Shown here piece after piece: positions 1 to 8,321 of a DNA stretch of 64,000 nucleotides. Position numbers and translations under genes: made by a program. Location of the stretch: positions 1 through 64,000 of the forward strand of contig DVJQ01000049.1 in NCBI GenBank assembly GCA_018716625.1, given 5' to 3'. Source of the DNA: Candidatus Galligastranaerophilus intestinavium (GTDB lineage Bacteria; Cyanobacteriota; Vampirovibrionia; Gastranaerophilales; Gastranaerophilaceae). Within the stretch, counting starts at the first letter, position 1. Every line of letters begins with the position of its first letter. The notes under the pieces were generated by a model. It ran no database searches and had not been told where the DNA came from. It was given only the letters and a program-made list of their open reading frames with translations.

Positions 1-1634
1 TAAAAGTCTGCCTTATCTTTGTCATTCATTTTTTGTGCAATATTTTTTGCCTGTTTTTTGTAATTTATCTCATCAGGCGCAATTTCAATTGCTTCTTTGA
101 TATAGAGCATAGCATCTTCAAGGCTTCCCAATGTTTCATATGCACGTGCCATTTGCGCATAGTATTTTGCGGGCATAGGATTAAGAGTCAGTGCTATTTT
201 AAAGTTTTCAACAGCTTCCTGTGCTTGACAAGTATCGTTTTGTACCAGACCTAAAAAGTAGTAACCCTCTGCATTATTTTTGTCAAGTTCTACCAATATT
301 TTAAGATTGTCAATTGCTCCTTGGTAGTTTTTCAGCCTGTAGTATATTCTTGCAAACGAATTGTACGTACTTGGGCATTTGGGAGTAGTTTTTTCAAGTT
401 CTTTTGTAAGTTCCAGCGCTTTATCATATTGTTTGTCGTCAATTAGTGTGTTGATTAACTCAAGCGTATAAAAAACCGAATCGGGATAATTTTCAAGCGC
501 TTTTTCGAATAGTTCGCGAGCATTTTTATATGACTTTAGCTGTTTATATATTTTGCCCAAAGAGTCTATAAGTATAGGGTTTTTTTGTTCTTCCGGATTA
601 TTTTTATAGTAATTTTCAAGAATCTCTTTTGCTTTGATGTAGTTATTGGTATCTAAATTTAAAGTATTTTTTAAAATTTGGGCATTTGGGTACATTTTTG
701 AATCTTTGTCTATCAAGTCTAAATACAAAAGTGCATCTTTTGTATTTTCTTGTTTTGACAAAATCCAAGCAATTAAAAAGTAATGTTCGTCAAGCTTTAG
801 AGAATATTCATCTTTTAGTTTTAAAATTCCTATTGAGTTTTTAATTGCAATCTGTGCTTCATCCAACCAGTTTATGTCAATATAGGCCTTTGCAAGTTCA
901 AAAAAACATTCGTCATTTGTTTTATCGAGTTTTAAACATTCTAAATAATTGTTTATTGCCTCAAAAAAGTTTCCGTTTATGTGTTCTATAAGCCCTGTGT
1001 AAAAGTATGCAAGCGGGTTTACTTCAAGATTTGTAACATGTTTAAAATACTCTTTTGCTTCTTGATATTTTTCTTTATTGAAATATTCAAGTCCAAGTTC
1101 AAAGTAAGCAGGGGCATATGTGTTATCAGTGCTTACAGCTTTATTTAAAAACTCAATTTTCGGGTAAAGTTCGGTTTTTGACATAATGTATAAAATCTGT
1201 GCATTGTTCTTTAGTTTATCGTCAAATGTTTCATATAATTCGCGCATTTTATCCAATCTGTTTAATTTGTATAAAATCTCAAGATGGTTTATGTAATATT
1301 GTGCGTCACTCGTTGTTTCAAGCAGTCTTTTAGAAACTTCCAAGGCTTTTTCATATTTTTCCAAACTAAAATATATTTTTAACATCTCATTTAGAGAGTG
1401 AGTATGATTTTTGTCTGCTTCAAGTACTTTTTCATATTCCTCAAGCGCTCTGTCATAATTTTTAAGATAAGCATATAAATCGGCAATTTGCGAAATTATT
1501 TCAACATTTGCACTGCCGCCTTCTGCTTCAAGTGCTTTGTATAACATCTCAATTGCTTCTTTGTACAGTTTTGAGTTTTTTAATTCAAATGATTTTTTTA
1601 TAAAATCCAGTGAGTTTTCTTTGTTTTTATCCAT
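1..1634 (-). CDS. TPR-repeat protein, C-terminus cut by window edge
   Basis: The reading frame stays open from an ATG at 1634 to the left edge, about 544 codons, and starts MDKNKENSLDFIKKSFELKN. The visible protein is a run of roughly 34-residue helical repeats with TPR spacing (for example YKEAIEMLYKALEAEG and YDRALEEYEKVLEADK). There is no signal peptide or membrane segment, so it is probably a cytoplasmic scaffold; its partner cannot be told. There is no Shine-Dalgarno site: a perfect TATAAT (minus strand, 1646-1641) ends six bases before the ATG, so the mRNA should be leaderless. It is divergent from the glycosyltransferase at 1699. The repeat class is clear, the role unknown. Confidence 0.85.
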   Translation of the reverse strand, partial: MDKNKENSLDFIKKSFELKNSKLYKEAIEMLYKALEAEGGSANVEIISQIADLYAYLKNYDRALEEYEKVLEADKNHTHSLNEMLKIYFSLEKYEKALEVSKRLLETTSDAQYYINHLEILYKLNRLDKMRELYETFDDKLKNNAQILYIMSKTELYPKIEFLNKAVSTDNTYAPAYFELGLEYFNKEKYQEAKEYFKHVTNLEVNPLAYFYTGLIEHINGNFFEAINNYLECLKLDKTNDECFFELAKAYIDINWLDEAQIAIKNSIGILKLKDEYSLKLDEHYFLIAWILSKQENTKDALLYLDLIDKDSKMYPNAQILKNTLNLDTNNYIKAKEILENYYKNNPEEQKNPILIDSLGKIYKQLKSYKNARELFEKALENYPDSVFYTLELINTLIDDKQYDKALELTKELEKTTPKCPSTYNSFARIYYRLKNYQGAIDNLKILVELDKNNAEGYYFLGLVQNDTCQAQEAVENFKIALTLNPMPAKYYAQMARAYETLGSLEDAMLYIKEAIEIAPDEINYKKQAKNIAQKMNDKDKADF

Positions 1635-1640
1635 ACTGCT

Positions 1641-1692
1641 ATTATATTTTTTTATTAAGTCATTTGCAACAAATTTACTTTATAACTAAAAT
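1641..1692. promoter_or_regulatory. divergent promoter with shared palindromic -35
   Basis: Minus strand: TATAAT at 1646-1641, then six bases, then the ATG at 1634. Plus strand: TAAAAT at 1687-1692, then six bases, then the ATG at 1699. The hexamer TTGCAA at 1664-1669 is its own reverse complement and lies exactly 17 bp from each -10, so it can act as -35 in both directions. Only one polymerase could use it at a time. Positions are read directly; promoter function is inferred. Confidence 0.6.
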
Positions 1693-1698
1693 AAAAAT

Positions 1699-2487
1699 AT
1701 GATTAACGGTAAAAAAGTTGTTGTTATAATGCCTGCATATAATGCAGAAAAGACCCTTAAAAAAACATTTGACGAGATTTGCAAAAACGTAGTAGACTCT
1801 GTGATTTTAGTGGATGATAAATCTTGTGATTCAACGATTGAAGTTGCAAAAAAGCTTGGGATTACAACAATTGTCCATAAAAATAACCTTGGCTATGGTG
1901 CAAATCAAAAATCTTGCTACACTGCAGCACTAAAAGAAAATGCTGATATTGTCGTAATGCTTCACCCTGATTATCAGTATACCCCAAAGCTTATTCCGGC
2001 TATGGCTTCTATGATTGCATATGGCGAGTATGACGCGGTTATTGCTTCAAGAATGTTAACAGGCTCTGCCCTAAAAGGCGGTATGCCTTTGTATAAGTAC
2101 ATTTCAAATAAATTTTTAACACTTTTTCAAAACATATTTACAGGCAAAAGTCTTTCAGAGTATCATAGCGGATTTCGCGCTTTTAGTTCGGAAATATTAA
2201 AAACCCTGCCCTTGGCTCAATGTGACGATGATTTTGTTTTTGATAATCAAATGCTTGCACTTGTTTTTTATTACGGTTTTAATATTGGTGAAATATCTTG
2301 TCCGACAAAGTATTTCCCTGATGCAAGTTCAATAAATTTAAAACGCTCAATTAAATACGGCTTAGGGGTTTTGGGGGTGAGTATTGAGTATTTTCTCGCC
2401 AATTTAGGAATTCATAAGTCAAAAATTTTTAGAAATGACGCTAAAAAGTTGGATTTGAATGCAAAACTGGAGTATTTTAAAGGTTAA
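1699..2487 (+). CDS. glycosyltransferase family 2, DPM1-like
   Basis: A 262-residue GT-A fold glycosyltransferase of the polyprenyl/dolichyl-phosphate sugar transferase type. The N-terminus [18 protein letters not shown] and the nucleotide-binding [10 protein letters not shown] are typical. The motif [10 protein letters not shown] occupies the DXD/metal position near residue 95, and a YHSGFRAFS segment near 155 matches the acceptor side of the family. There is no strong transmembrane pair at the C-terminus, so it is likely a peripheral enzyme adding a sugar to a lipid or envelope glycan; donor and acceptor are unknown. The promoter gives a leaderless start. Its stop overlaps the stop of the convergent GGDEF/HD-GYP gene by 4 bp. 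Confidence 0.88.
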   Translation: MINGKKVVVIMPAYNAEKTLKKTFDEICKNVVDSVILVDDKSCDSTIEVAKKLGITTIVHKNNLGYGANQKSCYTAALKENADIVVMLHPDYQYTPKLIPAMASMIAYGEYDAVIASRMLTGSALKGGMPLYKYISNKFLTLFQNIFTGKSLSEYHSGFRAFSSEILKTLPLAQCDDDFVFDNQMLALVFYYGFNIGEISCPTKYFPDASSINLKRSIKYGLGVLGVSIEYFLANLGIHKSKIFRNDAKKLDLNAKLEYFKG

Positions 2488-4343
2488 ACAGTTGTAGACA
2501 AGCTTGGCGCAATTATTATAAATTGTCTTACAAGTTCTTTATCCCACTGAACACCTGCACCGAGTTTTAAAATTTCGCAAGCTTTTTCAACGCTCAGCCC
2601 TTTTCTGTAAGGTCTGTCCGATACCAGTGCATGGTAGGCGTCTGCAATAGATACTATTCTTGCGTTAAGCGGAATTTCTTCACCCTTTAAGCCGCATGGG
2701 TAGCCTGTTCCGTCCCAGTGCTCATGGTGATATTTAACCATAGGTATAAGATCTCGCAATGACTCGTTTGGTGCAAGGACCTTTTCAGCTCCAATTACAG
2801 GGTGTTGCTTCATTATTGCCCACTCGTCATCATCAAGCATTGCAGGTTTTCTCAGCACATTCTCAGGTATTCCAATTTTGCCTATATCATGCAATAGTGC
2901 GCCGAGTTTAATTCTCTCAACTTCAGCTTCAGGCAAATGTATTGCTCTTGCAAGAGCTTCCGAGTATCTTGAAACAAGGCTTGAGTGACCTTTTGTGTAG
3001 GGGTCTTTAGCATCTATTGTTCCTGCAAGAGATGTTACAACCTCAAGCATATGCTTGCTTGATAAAATTTGTTCATTGTGAAATTTGTGTATTAATTCTT
3101 CTTCAAAATCAACGCCTATTTGCGCGTGTTTTTTTGTTAAAACTTCTGCAAAACATTTTAGAGCTTCATCATCCCAGAAATTGTAATCTTCTGATGTTAC
3201 AATAATGCAGCCGCCGCTTTCATAACATTTGCTTTTTGAAATATACATTGCTTGTTCTGCAAGTAATACAAGTTTTTCATGGTCCTTAGAAGTTTGCGGG
3301 TATGTTGCTATACCGCAGCTTAACTTTATAGGACCTACATCATCAATTAAAAGGCAAGACAGAGCATAAGATAAATATTCGGCTATATACTTTGCCTCAT
3401 CAGTTGTTGTATTTGGCATAATAATGCCTATCTCATCTCCGCCATAGCGTCCTGCAAAGTCTGTGTTTCTTATATTTTGCTTGATTTTCTTTGCAACGGT
3501 TTTAATTATCTCGTCACCCTTTGCATGTCCGAATTCCCTGTTAATTCCCGAGATGTTAAGTACATCAAAAATACATACGGATAGAGCTGATTTTGACTTG
3601 TTACAACTTTCAATTTGTCTTATAAGTTCTTCTTGGAAACACTTATGGTTAGAAAGACCTGTTAAAGAGTCAATATCTGTATTTTTATCTACAAGTTCGG
3701 CAAGATTTCTGTTATGCACAAAAATTGCCATATAATTTGATAAAAATTGGTATAACTCCGAACAAGTATTTTGATGGTTGTCGCCCGCAATAAATACCCC
3801 CAAACATTCCCCAAAAGAAACCAGAGGAAAAATCATGCAGGGGGAGTTGTTCAGATAATTTGCTTTTAAAAATTTATTATCCTGACAACTTTGCACCGTT
3901 TTTGTCAAATAACACTTGATAAGTGGGTTTGAGTCGTCGTTTAGCATGATTTTTGTATTATAAATTGAGCCTATTTTATCTATAAGCTTTACATTTATGC
4001 AGTTTGAGCGTGCATTTAGCAAGCCTATTGCGCTAAAGTTTGACTGCATATTGGTTGTAAGTATGTTGTGTAAAACATAAAAAAGTTGTCCGAGATCAGT
4101 TTTTTGAGCAAAAGCTTCATTTATGATTTTTAAAGTTTGTTTGTAATTAATGCTTAAATTTTTTGCGTTTAATCCGGACGAATAGCCCCCATAGAGTCTG
4201 TTTGCACCTGTTCTACTGCCTTGTGGCGTGCCTTTTTGGTTGTATATGGGGTTTGAAAACAGTATTCCAAGCTTGGAATCTTCGATTTTTTTATTATTTT
4301 CGCCCGTTTGACTTGTACCATGGGGATTTTTATAGAAATTCAC
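2484..4343 (-). CDS. GAF-GGDEF-HD-GYP cyclic-di-GMP signalling protein
   Basis: A soluble 619-residue protein. Residues about 60-210 look like a GAF sensor domain. Residues about 222-385 are a GGDEF domain ([16 protein letters not shown]; signature RYGGDEIGI). Residues about 430-605 are an HD-GYP phosphodiesterase with intact [16 protein letters not shown] and [11 protein letters not shown]. The GGDEF signature reads GGDEI, so cyclase activity is uncertain and this half may bind GTP or regulate the HD-GYP half. The expected role is turnover of c-di-GMP in response to a small ligand or redox signal; in this flagellated background a link to motility is plausible but not shown. GGAAGG lies upstream of the ATG. 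Confidence 0.9.
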   Translation of the reverse strand: MNFYKNPHGTSQTGENNKKIEDSKLGILFSNPIYNQKGTPQGSRTGANRLYGGYSSGLNAKNLSINYKQTLKIINEAFAQKTDLGQLFYVLHNILTTNMQSNFSAIGLLNARSNCINVKLIDKIGSIYNTKIMLNDDSNPLIKCYLTKTVQSCQDNKFLKANYLNNSPCMIFPLVSFGECLGVFIAGDNHQNTCSELYQFLSNYMAIFVHNRNLAELVDKNTDIDSLTGLSNHKCFQEELIRQIESCNKSKSALSVCIFDVLNISGINREFGHAKGDEIIKTVAKKIKQNIRNTDFAGRYGGDEIGIIMPNTTTDEAKYIAEYLSYALSCLLIDDVGPIKLSCGIATYPQTSKDHEKLVLLAEQAMYISKSKCYESGGCIIVTSEDYNFWDDEALKCFAEVLTKKHAQIGVDFEEELIHKFHNEQILSSKHMLEVVTSLAGTIDAKDPYTKGHSSLVSRYSEALARAIHLPEAEVERIKLGALLHDIGKIGIPENVLRKPAMLDDDEWAIMKQHPVIGAEKVLAPNESLRDLIPMVKYHHEHWDGTGYPCGLKGEEIPLNARIVSIADAYHALVSDRPYRKGLSVEKACEILKLGAGVQWDKELVRQFIIIAPSLSTTV

Positions 4344-4460
4344 GTCAACCTTCCGAATAACAATTCTTCACTTTTCTTTTACAAATCGTAAACAGAAAAA
4401 TAATTGCCTTTTTGTTAAGAATTATAACATAAAATTTTAAAAAATGAAGTGTATCATCTA

Positions 4461-4772
4461 CTATTGTAAAGTTTTTGGGATAATTAGTAACATTTTGAAA
4501 GATGATTTTTCGCCGCTCAAAATTTTAATATTATTTTTAGGTAAATTTAAAATATCGCTTAAAAAGTCTATTATTTCTTTGTTTGCCCTGCCCTCAACAG
4601 CCGGTTTTGATATTCTGAGTTTTATTCTATCTCCCTCTGTTTCTATAGAATTTTTTTTGGCATTAGCGCTTATTTTAACTTGTATTTTTATGGGTTCTGT
4701 CGAGTTTTTAATAAGATTTATAAATTCGTTAACATCTTTTGGTGAGAGTGTCTTATTTACATCATTTGGCAT
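4461..4772 (-). CDS. DUF167/YggU family protein
   Basis: A 103-residue protein with the family pattern: IKIQVKISANAKKNSI, then DRIKLRISKPAVEGRANKEI, then KNNIKILSGEKSSFKML. This small alpha/beta fold is widespread; its biochemical role is not established. A GAGGAA lies about 12 bases upstream of the ATG. It is divergent from rel at 4835, separated by 62 bp, and is followed by 117 bp without an obvious gene before the GGDEF/HD-GYP start. The antisense frame over the same stretch has no family features, so the minus-strand call is preferred. Confidence 0.85.
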   Translation of the reverse strand: MPNDVNKTLSPKDVNEFINLIKNSTEPIKIQVKISANAKKNSIETEGDRIKLRISKPAVEGRANKEIIDFLSDILNLPKNNIKILSGEKSSFKMLLIIPKTLQ

Positions 4773-4834
4773 ATAGCAAAAAATTCCTCAAAGTTGTAAA
4801 ATTCCTATGTATAATTATATATTAGAAAAAACTT

Positions 4835-7078
4835 ATGTCCTATCTTGTAATTTTTGAAGAAGTAAAAGAGCTTTTAAAAAAGCAAAATCGTCCGGATGCT
4901 GATATTGCAGATATCGAGCGGGCATTTGAATTTGCAAGAAAATTGCATCAGGGACAATATAGAATCTCTGAGGAGCCTTACATTGTTCACCCTGTTGAGG
5001 TTGCAAAAATTTTGGTTGAATTGAAAGCTGATAAAAATAGTATTATTGCAGCCTTTTTGCATGATATTTTGGAAGATACTGATACCAAACCCGAAGAAAT
5101 TGAGCAAAACTTTGGCTATGACGTGCTAAAACTTGTTCAGGGTGTTACAAAATTGGGTAAATATCAGTTTAAGTCCAAAGAGGAGCGTCAGGCGGAAAAC
5201 TTCAGAAGAATGTTTATTGCTATGGCGCAAGATATTAGGATAATTTTCTTAAAGCTTGCAGACAGGTTGCATAATATGCGAACCTTGGGGTATATGGCGG
5301 CAAACAAGCAAAAACGAATTGCGCAAGAAACCCTTGATATATTTGCCCCGCTTGCAAACAGACTGGGTATCGGAAAAATTAAAGCCGAGCTTGAAGATTT
5401 GTCGCTCAGATACATAAATCCTGAAAAATATTATGAAATTGCAAAACTTGTAGCCCAAACAAAAAATGATAGAGATGCTGCAATATCATTACTTATTGAT
5501 AACATAAGAGCGAGCTTGGATGAAAATAACATAAAAGCAAAGATTAACGGTAGAGCAAAGCATTACTACAGTATTTATAAAAAAATGGAGCGCTTGAATG
5601 TCAGCTTTGACCAACTTTATGATGTCAGTGCAATTCGTGTGATAGTTGATGATGAAAAAACCTGTTATGAGGTTTTAGGCATAATCCATTCTAAATTCAA
5701 GCCTATCCCGGGAAGGTTTAAAGACTATATCGCAATGCCAAAAGGCAATATGTACCGCTCTTTACACACTTCTGTCATAGGTTCAAAAAATAAGCCCGTT
5801 GAAATTCAAATAAGAACAAAAGAAATGCATGAGGTTGCAGAATACGGTGTTGCAGCGCATTGGCGGTACAAAGAATCTGGGTCTGTAAAATCCGATAACA
5901 AATACGATGTTCAATTTTCTTGGATGAGAAAGATGATGGAAATTGACAAAGACTCATCTAATGCTAAGGACTTTGTCGAAAGTGTAAAATTGGATTTATT
6001 TTCAGATCAGGTGTTTGCATTTACTCCCGCAGGTGATGTTATAGATTTACCTGCAAACTCTACTCCTGTTGATTTTGCTTATCGTATACATACGGAGGTA
6101 GGGCACAGAACAGTTGGTGCACTTATTAACGGCAGGATTGCGCAGCTTGATACCAAACTTAAAAATGGTGATATAGTTGAAATTTTGACTTCAAAACAGT
6201 TTATGCCAAAAATTGACTGGCTTAATTTTGTTGTTACAAAAAGTGCAATTTCAAAAATACGTCTTTGGTTTAAAAAATATAATAGGGAAGAAAATATTGA
6301 AATAGGGCGTGCAAACCTTGAAATTTACATTACAAAGCCTGTGTTTGATGAGCTTTTAAAATCGGGCGAAATTGAGCGAACAGCTCATGAGATGAACTAT
6401 AAAACCCAAGATGATTTATTTGCTGCAATAGGATATGGCGAAACTACCCTGCATAAGGTTGCAAATAAAATAAAAAAACCCTCAAGCGCTTTGCAGCCTG
6501 AAATTACAAGTATTCCTGAAAGAACTCAGCAGGATTCTCAAAAACGTAAAAAAGATTCGAAAAAGTACGATATAGTAGGACTTGAGGATATGCTGTGGAG
6601 TCTTGCCAAATGTTGTACGCCAATCCCCGGAGAGCCTATTGTCGGCGTTATTACCCGCTCAAAGGGCGTGAGTGTTCACAGACTTGATTGCAAATGTCTT
6701 TATGATGTTGAGCCTGAACGTATGATGGACATAAAATGGGCAGATACGGTATCAAAAGGTACATATGTTGCGCACATCAGGATTGAAACACAAGACAGGC
6801 CGGGGCTTTTAAAAGATGTGCTTTTAAAAATTGCAGACACAAATTTGTCCTATGCTAACAGCTATTCAAAAAACAAAAAATTTGGCATAATAGACTTGGG
6901 AATTGAGCTTGATAATATTGAAACTTTAAAAAAAGTAATTGCAAATATACAATCAATTCCTGATGTATACTCGGTAAGACGTTTGCAGCAAAAAGAGCAA
7001 AATTTTGGACAAAAGCCAAAAAAACATTCACACAAGCACAAGCAAAATCATCAGGATAAAAAACATGAAAGTATTTAA
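4835..7078 (+). CDS. rel: bifunctional (p)ppGpp synthetase/hydrolase (RelA/SpoT)
   Basis: The 747-residue length and domain order match long Rel enzymes. The HD hydrolase has H52, H76-D77 and E80-D81 (FLHDILEDTD). The synthetase follows (RFKDYIAMPKGNMYRSLHT and EIQIRTKEMHEVAEYGVAAH, residues about 290-345). Then come a TGS domain (VFAFTPAGDVIDLPANSTPV), a conserved Cys region (KCCTPIPGE) and a C-terminal ACT domain. Both catalytic halves look intact, so it should make and degrade the stringent-response alarmone. A TATAAT lies at 4810-4815, but no clear Shine-Dalgarno precedes the ATG. The tail after the ACT domain is Lys/His-rich. ribF begins inside its last codons, forming an operon. Confidence 0.95.
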   Translation: MSYLVIFEEVKELLKKQNRPDADIADIERAFEFARKLHQGQYRISEEPYIVHPVEVAKILVELKADKNSIIAAFLHDILEDTDTKPEEIEQNFGYDVLKLVQGVTKLGKYQFKSKEERQAENFRRMFIAMAQDIRIIFLKLADRLHNMRTLGYMAANKQKRIAQETLDIFAPLANRLGIGKIKAELEDLSLRYINPEKYYEIAKLVAQTKNDRDAAISLLIDNIRASLDENNIKAKINGRAKHYYSIYKKMERLNVSFDQLYDVSAIRVIVDDEKTCYEVLGIIHSKFKPIPGRFKDYIAMPKGNMYRSLHTSVIGSKNKPVEIQIRTKEMHEVAEYGVAAHWRYKESGSVKSDNKYDVQFSWMRKMMEIDKDSSNAKDFVESVKLDLFSDQVFAFTPAGDVIDLPANSTPVDFAYRIHTEVGHRTVGALINGRIAQLDTKLKNGDIVEILTSKQFMPKIDWLNFVVTKSAISKIRLWFKKYNREENIEIGRANLEIYITKPVFDELLKSGEIERTAHEMNYKTQDDLFAAIGYGETTLHKVANKIKKPSSALQPEITSIPERTQQDSQKRKKDSKKYDIVGLEDMLWSLAKCCTPIPGEPIVGVITRSKGVSVHRLDCKCLYDVEPERMMDIKWADTVSKGTYVAHIRIETQDRPGLLKDVLLKIADTNLSYANSYSKNKKFGIIDLGIELDNIETLKKVIANIQSIPDVYSVRRLQQKEQNFGQKPKKHSHKHKQNHQDKKHESI

Positions 7079-7976
7079 AACAATTAACCATAATCCTAAT
7101 TTAGCTCTTGCGCTGGGTTATTTTGACGGTGTGCACTTGGCTCATCAAAAGCTTATTTCAAGTGTTGCAGACTTTGCTCAAAAAAATTCCAAAAAATCCG
7201 CAGTTGTTACTTTTGAAACAAACCCTGCAAACTATTTTGCAAAAGAAAAAATTTATAATATATGCTCAAACGAAGAAAGACTGGAGAGAATAGAGGCTCT
7301 TGGTGTCGATTTTGTATATATGCTTGATTTTGAAGAGTATATGCAATTTGAAGCGCTTGAGTATTTAGAAAATGTTCTTGTTAAGAATTTTGAACCTTGT
7401 TGTATTGCAGTCGGGTATAATCATAAATTCGGCAGAGGCAGGGAGGGTGATACAAAGCTTTTGTCAAAATATTCCGAGCGTTTTAACTATCATTTTATGG
7501 AACTTACTGTTCAGAAAATTCAAAGTTGTCTGATTAGCAGTTCAAATATTCGTCAAATGGTTACAAACGGGCATATCAGAAATGCAAATTTGCTTTTAGG
7601 GCATTCGTTTTCTCTTAAAAATAATGTTGTTAAGGGAAATATGATAGCTCGCACAATGGGTTTTCCGACAGCAAATATTTTTTGGCCAAATAACATTGTC
7701 CATCTTCCCCATGGTGTGTATTTCGGCTTTGTAATTGTTGATAAAACATATCCTGCGGTTATAAACTGGGGTAAACGACCGACTTTTGAGGGCGATGACG
7801 AAGAGGTTATTGAAGCCCACATTTTAAATTTTGACTCTAAAATATATGGTAAAATTATAAGGGTTCTTTTTGTAATGAAAATAAGAGATGAGATAAAATT
7901 TCCCAATATTGAGGCTCTCACTAAACAAATTCAAGAAGATGTTGAAACTGTCAGAAAACTTGCTCGGCTATCTTAA
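7065..7976 (+). CDS. ribF: bifunctional riboflavin kinase/FAD synthetase
   Basis: A 303-residue enzyme converting riboflavin to FMN and FMN to FAD. The N-terminal nucleotidyltransferase shows LALGYFDGVHLAHQKLI and SSSNIRQMVTNGHIRNA. The C-terminal flavokinase shows GNMIARTMGFPTANI and a NWGKRPTF stretch. The frame extends 20 codons further upstream, but the ATG at 7065 is chosen because an AGGA sits nine bases before it and the family motif follows at once. It overlaps the end of rel by 14 bp, so translation is probably coupled. Confidence 0.95.
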   Translation: MKVFKTINHNPNLALALGYFDGVHLAHQKLISSVADFAQKNSKKSAVVTFETNPANYFAKEKIYNICSNEERLERIEALGVDFVYMLDFEEYMQFEALEYLENVLVKNFEPCCIAVGYNHKFGRGREGDTKLLSKYSERFNYHFMELTVQKIQSCLISSSNIRQMVTNGHIRNANLLLGHSFSLKNNVVKGNMIARTMGFPTANIFWPNNIVHLPHGVYFGFVIVDKTYPAVINWGKRPTFEGDDEEVIEAHILNFDSKIYGKIIRVLFVMKIRDEIKFPNIEALTKQIQEDVETVRKLARLS

Positions 7977-8051
7977 AATTACATTTATGAGTACAAAAAA
8001 TACAACATAACAGTAAAATATGTAGGCTCCACATAACTTTGTAATGCTCAT
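7968..8051 (-). CDS. candidate 27-residue hydrophobic small protein
   Basis: A minus-strand ORF starts at an ATG (8051-8049) and ends with TAG at 7968, overlapping the last nine bases of ribF. The peptide begins MSITKLCGAYIFYCYVV and is almost entirely hydrophobic, fitting one membrane span. Its support is a strong ribosome site, AGGAG with a five-base gap to the ATG. No homologue is recognised. It could be a chance ORF in AT-rich sequence. Confidence 0.35.
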   Translation of the reverse strand: MSITKLCGAYIFYCYVVFFVLINVILR

Positions 8052-8100
8052 TAATTCTCCTTTTTTAAACTATATAGTTAAAATATTATTTAAAGATTTC

Positions 8101-8153
8101 ATGTAAAGTGCCCAATAAGGCTATAATTTTTAAATGTTTACATAAGTTTACAT
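8101..8153. promoter_or_regulatory. TTTACAT repeat cluster, possible regulator binding site
   Basis: GTTTACAT occurs at 8136-8143 and again at 8146-8153, spaced ten bases (one helical turn). An inverted copy, ATGTAAA, lies at 8101-8107. Spacing by one turn is common for activator dimers. It is about 170 bp upstream of the gene at 8322 and just behind the small minus-strand ORF. Function is inferred. Confidence 0.35.
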
Positions 8154-8193
8154 TTATTGCATTTGTTTGTTTTAAGTGTTACAATTACACCCG

Positions 8194-8213
8194 CTCCTGT
8201 TATAGGAGAAATG
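8194..8213 (+). promoter_or_regulatory. SD/anti-SD hairpin before a 28-codon leader ORF
   Basis: CTCCT (8194-8198) can pair with AGGAG (8204-8208) over a five-base loop, hiding a ribosome site. An ATG at 8211 opens a 28-codon frame ending at 8297, 24 bases before the next gene. The gap from AGGAG to ATG is only two bases, so translation of the leader is doubtful; the hairpin itself is exact. Confidence 0.25.
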
Positions 8214-8321
8214 TACCATCACAAAACTTTTGTAAAAAAAACTACACAAAATGGCTCAAAAGAGCAATTTTATTTTTCACGGTTTTTTAAATGGTAAAAT
8301 CGTGTGGCAAGTAGAGGTTAA

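Larger units (their letters stand above)
7977..8321. other. intergenic region upstream of the lineage-specific gene at 8322
   Basis: This 345-bp gap holds the start of the small hydrophobic ORF, a palindrome AACTATATAGTT near 8070, three TTTACAT copies, and a CTCCT/AGGAG hairpin. No terminator follows ribF. A plus-strand frame across 8108-8290 has no ribosome site or recognisable composition and is not called. Confidence 0.6.

Noticed and set aside
4444-4776. 110-codon plus-strand ORF over the DUF167 gene
   Set aside because: The minus-strand frame carries clear DUF167 motifs; the plus frame is its hydrophobic shadow.
8108-8290. 60-codon plus-strand ORF in the 8-kb gap
   Set aside because: No ribosome site, random-looking composition, and it overlaps the regulatory repeats.
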